From assembly GCA_040507985.1 (NCBI GenBank), contig JBEVNR010000026.1:1-14339 (forward strand): DNA of 14,339 nt, written 5' to 3'. The position numbers and the translations under genes were made by a program. The notes beneath the pieces are model-generated. The model saw only the letters and a list, made by a program, of their open reading frames with translations, was not told the origin of the DNA and made no database searches. This DNA comes from JBEVNR01 sp040507985. GTDB lineage: Bacteria; Pseudomonadota; Alphaproteobacteria; Rickettsiales; UBA6187. Of the stretch, positions 6,566 through 12,546 are shown in pieces (the first letter of the stretch is position 1; each line of letters begins with the position of its first letter).

Positions 6566-7721
6566 AGCTTATGTCGGAATTTGCAACAGGATTCGCACCG
6601 GAATTCGCGTCGGCGAACGAGTTGTAATAGGCGGTGCGATTGCGCGAGGCGTATCGCGTCCTGCTGTCGGGTATGGGCTGCACCGACGTCATGCCCGACC
6701 CGCCGTAATAGGCGTCGTCGCCGTAGGCTTGCGGATCGCCGTACCCGCTCTGATCGCCGTATCCGGCGGAAGGTTGCTGTTGCGGCGCGTACGGTTGCTG
6801 CTGGGCGTAGGAGGGATCCGCGCCGCCGTACCATTGTTGCGGCGGGTAAGGCTGCGCGGCGCCGTAAGACGGCGGGCTGTAGCCGTAGGGCTGAGGTTGG
6901 GCGCCGTTAGGCGAGCTATAGGCGTTCGCGGCATAAGCGTCGGTGCCGTACGCGGCGGCGCCGCCGGGCTGGTAGGCGCCGTAGGCCGGTTGCTGTTGCT
7001 GGGCCGCGCCGTATTGCGGTTGGGCGTAAGGATCGGCGGCGGCCTGATTTCTGTAGGGTTGTCCGTATTGGCCGGCGTTGGCGTCGCCGGGGAAGCCCCC
7101 GTTCAGGTCGAGCGGCATGTCGCTTCCCCCGGAGTATGAGGGCGTGGCGCCCTGGCCTGCGCTGTATCCTACGGGAGCGGCGGCGCCGTACCCGCCGGAA
7201 TTATACGCGCCGGCGCCGTAAGGGGTGGCGTATTCTCCGCCGCCCGCGTAGGGCGCGGCGGCCACGTTCGTTCCTGCGCCGGAGGCGAAGGCGTCGGCGC
7301 CGCTTATGCCCGGCATGCCGGCGTCGCTCATTCCCATGCCCGTCATGTCCGCTCCGGGATACGAGCCGGCCATCGCCGCGCCGGCGCCTCCCGGGGTCGC
7401 CGGCAGTCCTTGCGGATATCCCGCCGCAGGGGATCCCGCTTGCGCCGCCGAGGCCGAAAGCATGTTTTCTCCGTACATGCCGGAGTAGCGCGGGTCGCCG
7501 TCTACCGGCGGATTGTTGACCGGGCGCCGCCGTTCGGCGTAAAAAGCGCGCTGGTCGGGAGAGCGGCTAAGGTCTTGCGATTGGGGATGGACGGAATCTC
7601 CGCTAAAGCTCGTCTTCATGTCCTTGACGGCATTGCACCCCGCGAGCGGAAACGCTAGCGCAGGCAGGAAAACCGCCGCATATTTTAACGACGCGATCCC
7701 AAACTTAGCCTTGACAGGCAT
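6561..7721 (-). CDS. Predicted lipoprotein with long Tyr/Gly/Gln/Pro-rich low-complexity domain
   Basis: I recognise no family. The ATG at 7721 is chosen because AAAAGGT lies just upstream and it gives a clean lipoprotein signal: basic MPVKAKFG, a hydrophobic stretch, and lipobox LAGC with Cys29. Asn at +2 fits outer-membrane sorting under the enteric rule. An upstream in-frame start at 7787 is unlikely. The mature protein (~358 aa) has a short charged part (30-90). A low-complexity region (~100-345) follows, dominated by Gly, Ala, Tyr, Pro and Gln with units such as YGAYQPGG, PYGYSPPSYG, QQQPYAPQQQ and GYGDQSGYGDPQAYG. No cysteine is seen after the lipidated one. A polar Ser/Asn/Arg tail ends NSDISY. 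The composition resembles intrinsically disordered, prion-like segments. It is divergent from pal and upstream of alaC-hom on the same strand. Confidence 0.85.
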   Translation of the reverse strand: MPVKAKFGIASLKYAAVFLPALAFPLAGCNAVKDMKTSFSGDSVHPQSQDLSRSPDQRAFYAERRRPVNNPPVDGDPRYSGMYGENMLSASAAQAGSPAAGYPQGLPATPGGAGAAMAGSYPGADMTGMGMSDAGMPGISGADAFASGAGTNVAAAPYAGGGEYATPYGAGAYNSGGYGAAAPVGYSAGQGATPSYSGGSDMPLDLNGGFPGDANAGQYGQPYRNQAAADPYAQPQYGAAQQQQPAYGAYQPGGAAAYGTDAYAANAYSSPNGAQPQPYGYSPPSYGAAQPYPPQQWYGGADPSYAQQQPYAPQQQPSAGYGDQSGYGDPQAYGDDAYYGGSGMTSVQPIPDSRTRYASRNRTAYYNSFADANSGANPVANSDISY

Positions 7722-7798
7722 ACGCTTACCTTTTAAAAATAAATACACTACGCGCATTATTGTGACGTCCATATAAAAACGCCTCACGTACTTAAAGC

Positions 7799-7827
7799 AT
7801 TTTAGCGATATATTCTTGAAATATCAA
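7799..7827 (-). promoter_or_regulatory. Promoter for the Tyr/Gly-rich lipoprotein gene
   Basis: On the minus strand TTGATA (7822-7827) and TAAAAT (7799-7804) are separated by exactly 17 nt. Each box matches five of six sigma-70 consensus bases. The expected start site near 7792 leaves a ~70-nt leader before the ATG at 7721. This is the best-looking promoter in the window. Confidence 0.6.
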
Positions 7828-7859
7828 TAATAATTTCACATAAATATTTCCTTATTGAT
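7823..7859. promoter_or_regulatory. Inverted repeat in the divergent lipoprotein/pal intergenic region
   Basis: ATCAATAA (7823-7830) and TTATTGAT (7852-7859) are perfect 8-bp arms 21 nt apart in a very AT-rich stretch. The left arm overlaps the lipoprotein -35 box. It could be a regulator site or simply AT-rich promoter DNA. Confidence 0.35.
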
Positions 7860-7880
7860 TCCGGCAGGGAACTAAGTCCA

Positions 7881-7910
7881 TTGATTTTTTATGCGAAGGA
7901 CGCATATTCT
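7881..7910 (+). promoter_or_regulatory. Possible pal promoter
   Basis: TTGATT (7881-7886) and TATTCT (7905-7910) are 18 nt apart, each matching four of six consensus bases, ~65 nt upstream of the pal start. The spacer contains a small hairpin, ATGCG-AAGGA-CGCAT (7891-7905). Low confidence. Confidence 0.3.
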
Positions 7911-7974
7911 TCTTGCGCCGCGCCTCCGGGCGTTGTAGCTAGTGGATGGTTTTATTTTTAACGCGGAGCAACTT

Positions 7975-8523
7975 ATGCGCCTCTTTCTACTTTTATTCAC
8001 CCTGTTGTTTACCGTGGGCGTGCAAGCATGTTCCACCACGAAAGGCGCCGACAAAAAAGACGGCGACTCCACCACCTCCCTCAGCGGAACGGACTCTAGC
8101 GACGAGTTCGGCGAAGACGGCTACGGCGTCGACGGCCAGGATTTAGAGGCGTTTGCGGAAAAGCCCGGCGGGGAAGAAGGCGAGCGCGCCCATGACCGCG
8201 TCTTTTTCGGCTATGACAGCGCGGCGCTGACGTCTAACGCGCAGGAAACGCTCACCAAGCAAGCCGCGTGGCTTCGCGACCATACCGACGTGCGCATTAC
8301 GGTCGAAGGCCATTGCGACGAACGCGGAACGCGCGAATACAACTTGGCGCTTGGCGAAAAACGCGCCAACGCGGCGAAATCCTTCCTCGTCGGCGAAGGC
8401 GTCTCCTCCTCTCGCGTTTCCGTGGTCAGCTACGGCAAGGAACGTCCCGTTTCCTTCGGAGGCGATGAGGAAACCAACTCGAAGAATCGCCGTGCGGTAA
8501 CGGTGCTGAATAACTACCGTTAA
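7975..8523 (+). CDS. pal: Peptidoglycan-associated lipoprotein Pal
   Basis: Outer-membrane lipoprotein of the Tol-Pal system, which binds peptidoglycan and supports outer-membrane invagination at division. The ATG at 7975 is chosen because GGAG lies seven bases upstream and it yields a proper signal: MRLFLLLFTLLFTVGVQAC with lipidated Cys19. The 182-aa product has an acidic Ser/Thr/Gly linker (20-70). An OmpA-like domain follows: RVFFGYDSAAL (75-85), VEGHCDERGTREYNLALGEK (110-129), VVSYGKERP (150-158) and SKNRRAVTVL (169-178). This is very close to E. coli Pal. The usual upstream gene tolB and downstream cpoB are not here. The neighbours are a divergent lipoprotein gene and nadD, so the cluster is broken in this genome. 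A strong terminator follows. Confidence 0.96.
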   Translation: MRLFLLLFTLLFTVGVQACSTTKGADKKDGDSTTSLSGTDSSDEFGEDGYGVDGQDLEAFAEKPGGEEGERAHDRVFFGYDSAALTSNAQETLTKQAAWLRDHTDVRITVEGHCDERGTREYNLALGEKRANAAKSFLVGEGVSSSRVSVVSYGKERPVSFGGDEETNSKNRRAVTVLNNYR

Positions 8524-8551
8524 TCGCCTTAGGGCACAAAAAAGCAAAAGC

Positions 8552-8580
8552 GGCGGCGCAGCGATGCGCCGCCATTTTTA
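8552..8580 (+). terminator. Intrinsic terminator after pal
   Basis: A perfect 9-bp GC-rich stem GGCGGCGCA/TGCGCCGCC (8552-8560, 8565-8573) has a GCGA tetraloop and is followed by ATTTTTA. It separates pal from nadD. Confidence 0.9.
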
Positions 8581-8601
8581 CGTCAATAACGGCACCAAAG
8601 C

Positions 8602-9180
8602 ATGGCAAGGAAGCGGATAGTCCTGTTCGGCGGAAGCTTCGACCCTCCCCACGAGGGGCATCTTTATGTTTCGCGCCTTGCCCACCAAACGTTGCGCGCG
8701 GACGAGGTGCGATGGATTCCCGCCCTCGGCAATCCCTTAAAGCCATCGGGCTGCGCGCATGGTTTCGACGAACGCATGGCGTTGTGCCGCGCCTTAACGC
8801 AAGACAACGCGTTTGTTTCGATATCGGACATAGAACGCAGAATGCGCCTACGTTTCGCCGTCGACGTAATCGAAGCGACAACGGCGCAAGAGAACCGCGC
8901 GCGCTTCGTGTGGATGATGGGAAGCGATTGCGCACCGCGCTTTCATGAGTGGCTGCATTGGGAAAAAATCGTCGCGTCCATTCCCCTCGCCATTTTTTCC
9001 CGCACCCCCGACTGGCGCGAGAAAATACGGACCGCACATGCCTTCGCGCGATATGGCGAACGCATGCGCGACGCGAATCCGGAAAAATTGTTCCTGCGTC
9101 GCCCGCCCGCCATTCAACTAATAGAGACGCTAAACCATCCCGCCAGTTCCTCCGATCGGCGGAACGCCTCTTGCCTTTAA
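8602..9180 (+). CDS. nadD: Nicotinate-nucleotide adenylyltransferase (NadD)
   Basis: Transfers AMP from ATP to nicotinate mononucleotide, the penultimate step of NAD synthesis. The 192-aa product shows the nucleotidyltransferase motif FGGSFDPPHEGHL (9-21) with both HxGH histidines. It also shows WIPALGNPLKP (38-48, the usual P..NP.K substrate loop), MMGSD (105-109) and FHEWLHWEKI (114-123). The C-terminal SSSDRR (182-187) stands where the family has ISST.IR, and the protein ends a few residues later. The stretch MRLRFAVDVI (81-90) replaces the common Y-T-x-D-T-L motif, so this is a divergent member. The ATG at 8602 has only a weak upstream AAAG. In many alphaproteobacteria nadD follows proA; here it lies ~6 kb from proB behind a terminator. 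Confidence 0.88.
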   Translation: MARKRIVLFGGSFDPPHEGHLYVSRLAHQTLRADEVRWIPALGNPLKPSGCAHGFDERMALCRALTQDNAFVSISDIERRMRLRFAVDVIEATTAQENRARFVWMMGSDCAPRFHEWLHWEKIVASIPLAIFSRTPDWREKIRTAHAFARYGERMRDANPEKLFLRRPPAIQLIETLNHPASSSDRRNASCL

Positions 9181-9235
9181 CATATTCGGGGCCTCTTCAA
9201 TTCTCGGTTATTTTTTGCGCCGCAATAACTTATGG

Positions 9236-9263
9236 TTGATTATTTCCGAAAATCATCTATTTT
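9236..9263 (+). promoter_or_regulatory. Possible promoter of the ethylene-binding-domain/kinase unit
   Basis: TTGATT (9236-9241) and TATTTT (9258-9263) are 16 nt apart in the 133-bp gap after nadD, ~50 nt upstream of the ATG at 9314. Each box matches four of six consensus bases. A GTTATT/AATAAC hairpin (9207-9229) lies just upstream and could mark the end of the nadD transcript. Confidence 0.3.
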
Positions 9264-9313
9264 TTATAGGACTCGCCGTTATCGAACGCGCCATAACGCA
9301 ACAAGGGGGGAAT

Positions 9314-9700
9314 ATGTGGCAAGAGCTGTTAAGCGGAGAAAATTTCATGCCGCACGGGCATTGCTTTTTGTGGCTGCCCGAAATTTTATGGCTTCACGTT
9401 ATTTCCGACATAGTCGTCGCGGTGTCGTATTTTGCCATTCCCCTGGTGATTCTTTTGGTGTTGTGGAAGCGCAATAAGCGTCTGCCTTATCCGTGGGCGT
9501 TCACCATGTTCGGCATTTTTATTTTTTTATGCGGGGCAACGCATATTTTCTCCATCCTTACCTTGTGGCGTCCGTATTACTTTGTCGAAGGAATCTTAAA
9601 GGCGCTGACGGCGGCGGTGTCGTTCGCCACGGCGACGATGGTCATTCCCCTGGCGGCGGAAATGTGCGACGCGGCCTCTAACGAGAAGAAAAAACGATAA
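9314..9700 (+). CDS. Stand-alone ethylene-receptor-type membrane sensor domain protein
   Basis: The 128-aa product has three predicted membrane helices (~25-51, 62-84, 90-113) and the sequence pattern of the ethylene-binding domain of plant ETR1 and cyanobacterial homologues. MPHGHCFLW (12-20) and LWLHVISDIVVAVSYFAIP (25-43) are typical of bacterial members. Residues equivalent to ETR1 Asp25, Tyr32, Ile35, Pro36, Ile62, Cys65, His69 and Lys91 are all kept (Asp32, Tyr39, Ile42, Pro43, Ile70, Cys73, His77, Lys96). In ETR1 the Cys and His bind the copper cofactor. The ATG at 9314 is chosen for its strong AAGGGGGG ribosome-binding site; an in-frame TTG at 9215 is unlikely. Unlike most relatives, it stops right after helix 3 with a basic EKKKR tail and no fused output domain. 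The kinase gene starts 10 nt downstream. Ethylene or copper binding is inferred. Confidence 0.88.
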   Translation: MWQELLSGENFMPHGHCFLWLPEILWLHVISDIVVAVSYFAIPLVILLVLWKRNKRLPYPWAFTMFGIFIFLCGATHIFSILTLWRPYYFVEGILKALTAAVSFATATMVIPLAAEMCDAASNEKKKR

Positions 9701-9710
9701 GGTAGCGCGT

Positions 9711-11396
9711 ATGTCGACGAATATCGGGTATCAACCCGTCCGGGACTTACGGTTCTATCGATTGCCCATGCTGATTATCGTTATCGGAGCGGCGGCCTCG
9801 ATTTTCGCCTTTACGGCGCTACTCGCGATGCGCCATGCCGACGCCGGGTCGGCCTTCGCGAGGGACGCCAAAAGCCGCGCCCAGTCCTTTGCACGGTCGT
9901 TGGCGTTGCAAGAGCGCGCCATTGCGTCGTTCGAGGCGCGATTGACGGACGTGCGGGCAAGCGAAGAAAGCGCATTGCTCTTTTTAGATCCGGCCGTTTT
10001 TTCTCCCGTTGCGCTTTATGACGTGGCAAGCGACGCGCTTTTGCCGTATTCGGGCGCGTCTTCCGACGAATCGGCGCAGGTTCCGGACCGGCCGGACGCA
10101 TTACGCTCAGCCGCGATGAAGGCGATCAAGAACCGCGCGGCGACGGCGAAGTATGGGCGCTCGCCTTCCGGCGAAACCTCCGCGTTTATCATAGCCGTGC
10201 CGTACAAGGACAATGCGAAGGCATTGCTGCTGCAACCCCGCCCCGAGGTAATTCTCTCCGACGTCAATTTTACGGACGAGGCGGACGAAAACGCTCCGGA
10301 GACGTATGTGTTCGCTCCGGACGGATCGACGTTTTCGATGCCGCCGCAATCCGTTCTTTCCCCCTCGGCGGCCCAGGAGTTTATCGGTTTGCTGGCGAGC
10401 CGCCGGCAGACGGGTCCCGACCCATTGACCTATTTTCGCGAAATACCGTTTTTGGGCGAGAAATGGAAAATCGCCTTCGTGCCGAACGGCGGTCGCCTGA
10501 CGGCCCAAGGGGAGTCGCTGCCGTGGAAAGCTCTGGCGTGCGGCGTCGGGCTAACGTTCGTGATGGGATTGCTCGCATTTATGGTCGGCAGGGAAAACAA
10601 GCGCGTCTCGATGCAGGCGGAGGAGCGCGCCCTGGCGCTAGAGCTGCAAAACCGTCATTTAGAACATCTCACGCGTTGCCTGGAGCAAAGCAACGAAGAC
10701 ATGGAGCAGTTCACCTACGCCGTCTCCCACGACCTTAAGTCTCCGCTCCGAACGATTTATACCGTGATGCAAATGCTGGAGGAGAGCATATCGGAAAAAA
10801 TGTCGCCGGAGGAAAGGGAATATATGGAAATCGTACGCGGACGTGCGTCTAAAATGGGCGAATTGCTGGAGCAAGTGCTGGAATTCGCCCGCACCGACGA
10901 CGAAACCCGTCGAGGCGACGAAGGCGGACGCGTCGACCTTAACCATATGGTAGACAATATCTGCGGATTAATTCACGTTCCGGACGGTTTTTGCGTGAAG
11001 GGAGACGAGACGTTGGCCCGATTTACGGTCGACCGGTTGCCGCTGCAACAAGTGTTGCACAACCTTATCGACAATTCGCTTAAACATCACGACGGAAAAT
11101 CCGGAAATGTGTGCGTGTCGGCGGAAGAATGTAGCGAAGAGTACATACGCGTTACCGTCAAGGACGACGGACCCGGCATTTTGCCGGAATACGAGGAAAA
11201 AGCTTTTAAAATGTTCCGCACCCTGGGGAATAAAGGGAAAAATTCGGGAAACGGATTCGGCCTGGCGATGGCGCGCCGGCTGGTGCTGCGCTACGGCGGG
11301 GAAATCTGCCTTGGAGTCGGAGACGGAGGGAAAGGTCTTTCCTGCACGTTTACCTGGCCCAAAAATATTTACGGCAAACGCGTCGACGCCGCCTAA
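9711..11396 (+). CDS. Membrane sensor histidine kinase downstream of the ethylene-binding-domain protein
   Basis: 561-aa histidine kinase. TM1 (~18-40) and TM2 (~272-292) bracket a ~230-residue extracytoplasmic region that I do not recognise. A cytoplasmic coiled coil (~295-332) follows. The HisKA H-box is FTYAVSHDLKSPLRTI (334-349), with phospho-acceptor His340. The HATPase domain has the N-box LHNLIDNSLKH (449-459), G1 DDGPGI (485-490), F-box FKMF (499-502) and G2 GNGFGLA (513-519). All kinase and ATP-binding motifs look intact. The ATG follows TAAGGTAG, which overlaps the stop of the preceding gene, so the two are co-transcribed. No response regulator is in the window. Because the kinase has its own N-terminal anchor and sensor region, it is not simply the broken-off half of an ethylene receptor. 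Its stop overlaps the stop of the convergent reductase gene. Confidence 0.93.
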   Translation: MSTNIGYQPVRDLRFYRLPMLIIVIGAAASIFAFTALLAMRHADAGSAFARDAKSRAQSFARSLALQERAIASFEARLTDVRASEESALLFLDPAVFSPVALYDVASDALLPYSGASSDESAQVPDRPDALRSAAMKAIKNRAATAKYGRSPSGETSAFIIAVPYKDNAKALLLQPRPEVILSDVNFTDEADENAPETYVFAPDGSTFSMPPQSVLSPSAAQEFIGLLASRRQTGPDPLTYFREIPFLGEKWKIAFVPNGGRLTAQGESLPWKALACGVGLTFVMGLLAFMVGRENKRVSMQAEERALALELQNRHLEHLTRCLEQSNEDMEQFTYAVSHDLKSPLRTIYTVMQMLEESISEKMSPEEREYMEIVRGRASKMGELLEQVLEFARTDDETRRGDEGGRVDLNHMVDNICGLIHVPDGFCVKGDETLARFTVDRLPLQQVLHNLIDNSLKHHDGKSGNVCVSAEECSEEYIRVTVKDDGPGILPEYEEKAFKMFRTLGNKGKNSGNGFGLAMARRLVLRYGGEICLGVGDGGKGLSCTFTWPKNIYGKRVDAA

Positions 11397-12148
11397 ACGG
11401 AAGGAACGTACGGCGGACGGGCCAAACGGTTTCCCGCGTCGAGGAAAAGCGTGTGGCCGGTGACGGAGGCGCTCTCCAGCAGGAAGCAAACGGCGTTCGT
11501 CACGTCGCATATGGGCGTGGCCATGCGCAGGGGAGAGCGTTCGCACAGCGCGTCGAAATGCTCTTGTCTCTGCGTCGGCGCCGGCCACGCGTTGCCGAGC
11601 GCAATCGCATTGACCCGCATGTGGGGGGCGTAGCGGAGCGCCAGCGCGGTTACGACGTATTTCCCTGCCGCGCGGGACGCCCCGTAGGAAAAAAACGCGT
11701 CGGAATATATGTCGCTCACATAGTCCGACACCATAACGACGTCACTGCGTTCGCCCGGATTGCGCTCAGCCAGCAAGCGCGCCAGCAAGGCCGGCGCGAA
11801 GGCGTTGACGCGCATCGATTGCACGAACGTTTCTTCGTTCGGGGCGTCGGCGTCGTCCCTCACGAAATGCGAGGCGTTGCATATTGCGACGTCTACGCCT
11901 CCTAATTTTCGGTCGGCCTCGCCAAAGGCGCGGGTTACGTCGTCTGCGCAGGAGAGATCGGCGCGAACGGCGCAATAATTTCCCGAAAAGCGCCGACGAA
12001 ACTCGTCGCACAGCGCGTGCGCCTCTTCGTGCGAACGCCGGTAATGCAAAGCGACGTCGGCGCCCTCCGTCGCCAACGCTTCGGCGATGGCCGCGCCGAT
12101 GCGCCTGGCCCCGCCGGTGACGAACGCGCACCTGCCTTTATGCCGCAT
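11393..12148 (-). CDS. FolM-like short-chain dehydrogenase/reductase (pteridine reductase type)
   Basis: 251-aa SDR-fold, NAD(P)H-dependent oxidoreductase. The N-terminal TGGARRIG (11-18) is the form of the glycine motif seen in pteridine reductases and FolM (dihydromonapterin reductase). NAS (91-93), VNAFAPALLARLL (114-126) and SDYVSD (141-146) match FolM, as does SYGASRAAG (154-162), followed by APHMRVNAIALG (174-185) and SVTGHTLFLDAG (228-239). The catalytic Tyr155 is present, but the YxxxK lysine is Arg159, a substitution at a normally essential position. Activity may be altered, or the Arg may substitute. GAGGT gives a good ribosome-binding site. It is third in the murC operon, 20 nt after the 4-Cys protein, and converges with the kinase gene with overlapping stops. 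Pteridine specificity is inferred. Confidence 0.85.
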   Translation of the reverse strand: MRHKGRCAFVTGGARRIGAAIAEALATEGADVALHYRRSHEEAHALCDEFRRRFSGNYCAVRADLSCADDVTRAFGEADRKLGGVDVAICNASHFVRDDADAPNEETFVQSMRVNAFAPALLARLLAERNPGERSDVVMVSDYVSDIYSDAFFSYGASRAAGKYVVTALALRYAPHMRVNAIALGNAWPAPTQRQEHFDALCERSPLRMATPICDVTNAVCFLLESASVTGHTLFLDAGNRLARPPYVPSV

Positions 12149-12168
12149 GGACGTACCTCGTCAATACC

Positions 12169-12540
12169 CTACCTCGCCTCCACGTCCGCATTAAGTTGCA
12201 GCGAGCAACTATCAGGCGAGTCCGACGTGCAGACGATGTAATAATAATCGTTTTTTTCGGAGAAACGTTTTACGTCTCCGGGGCGGCTAATGATGTTGTC
12301 CTTGTTCCTCCAGGCCACGCCGACAATTTCGCCGTAATCGCCTTGCACCACCGGGCTGACGCTGTCCAGGGGATGGGCGCGCATGCCTATTTTTGCACAT
12401 AAATCGGCGCTGTATCGGGGATTATGGTCGTTACAGACGCTTTCAAACGGAGAGCGGCTTTTCGGCATAAAAAATATAATCGCGGCGCCCGCCAGCGCGA
12501 CGCCCGTTATCGCCAGGGCCAAACGAATGGATATGCGCAT
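12169..12540 (-). CDS. Small exported or membrane-anchored protein with four cysteines, unknown function
   Basis: I recognise no family. The 123-aa product begins MRISIRLALAITGVALAG and has one hydrophobic segment (~5-24), so it is a signal anchor or a signal peptide without a clear cleavage site. The outer part is ~95 residues with four cysteines (36, 48, 104, 112), consistent with two disulfide bonds in the periplasm, and it ends LNADVEAR. Its ATG is 6 nt after the murC stop, with TAGGG (which contains that stop) as a possible ribosome-binding site. It is 20 nt before the FolM-like gene, so it is part of the murC operon. Tight spacing, reasonable composition and the export signal support a real gene. 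Confidence 0.8.
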   Translation of the reverse strand: MRISIRLALAITGVALAGAAIIFFMPKSRSPFESVCNDHNPRYSADLCAKIGMRAHPLDSVSPVVQGDYGEIVGVAWRNKDNIISRPGDVKRFSEKNDYYYIVCTSDSPDSCSLQLNADVEAR

Positions 12541-12546
12541 AAAACC

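Noticed and set aside
6534..7139. 201-aa open frame antisense to the Tyr/Gly-rich lipoprotein
   Set aside because: Its Arg/Gly/Val-rich composition is the expected mirror of low-complexity coding DNA; no start signal or family resemblance.
9314..11396. Single frameshifted ethylene receptor kinase
   Set aside because: The kinase has its own ATG, ribosome-binding site, first membrane helix and large outer domain, and the small protein ends with a normal stop. Two separate genes fit better.
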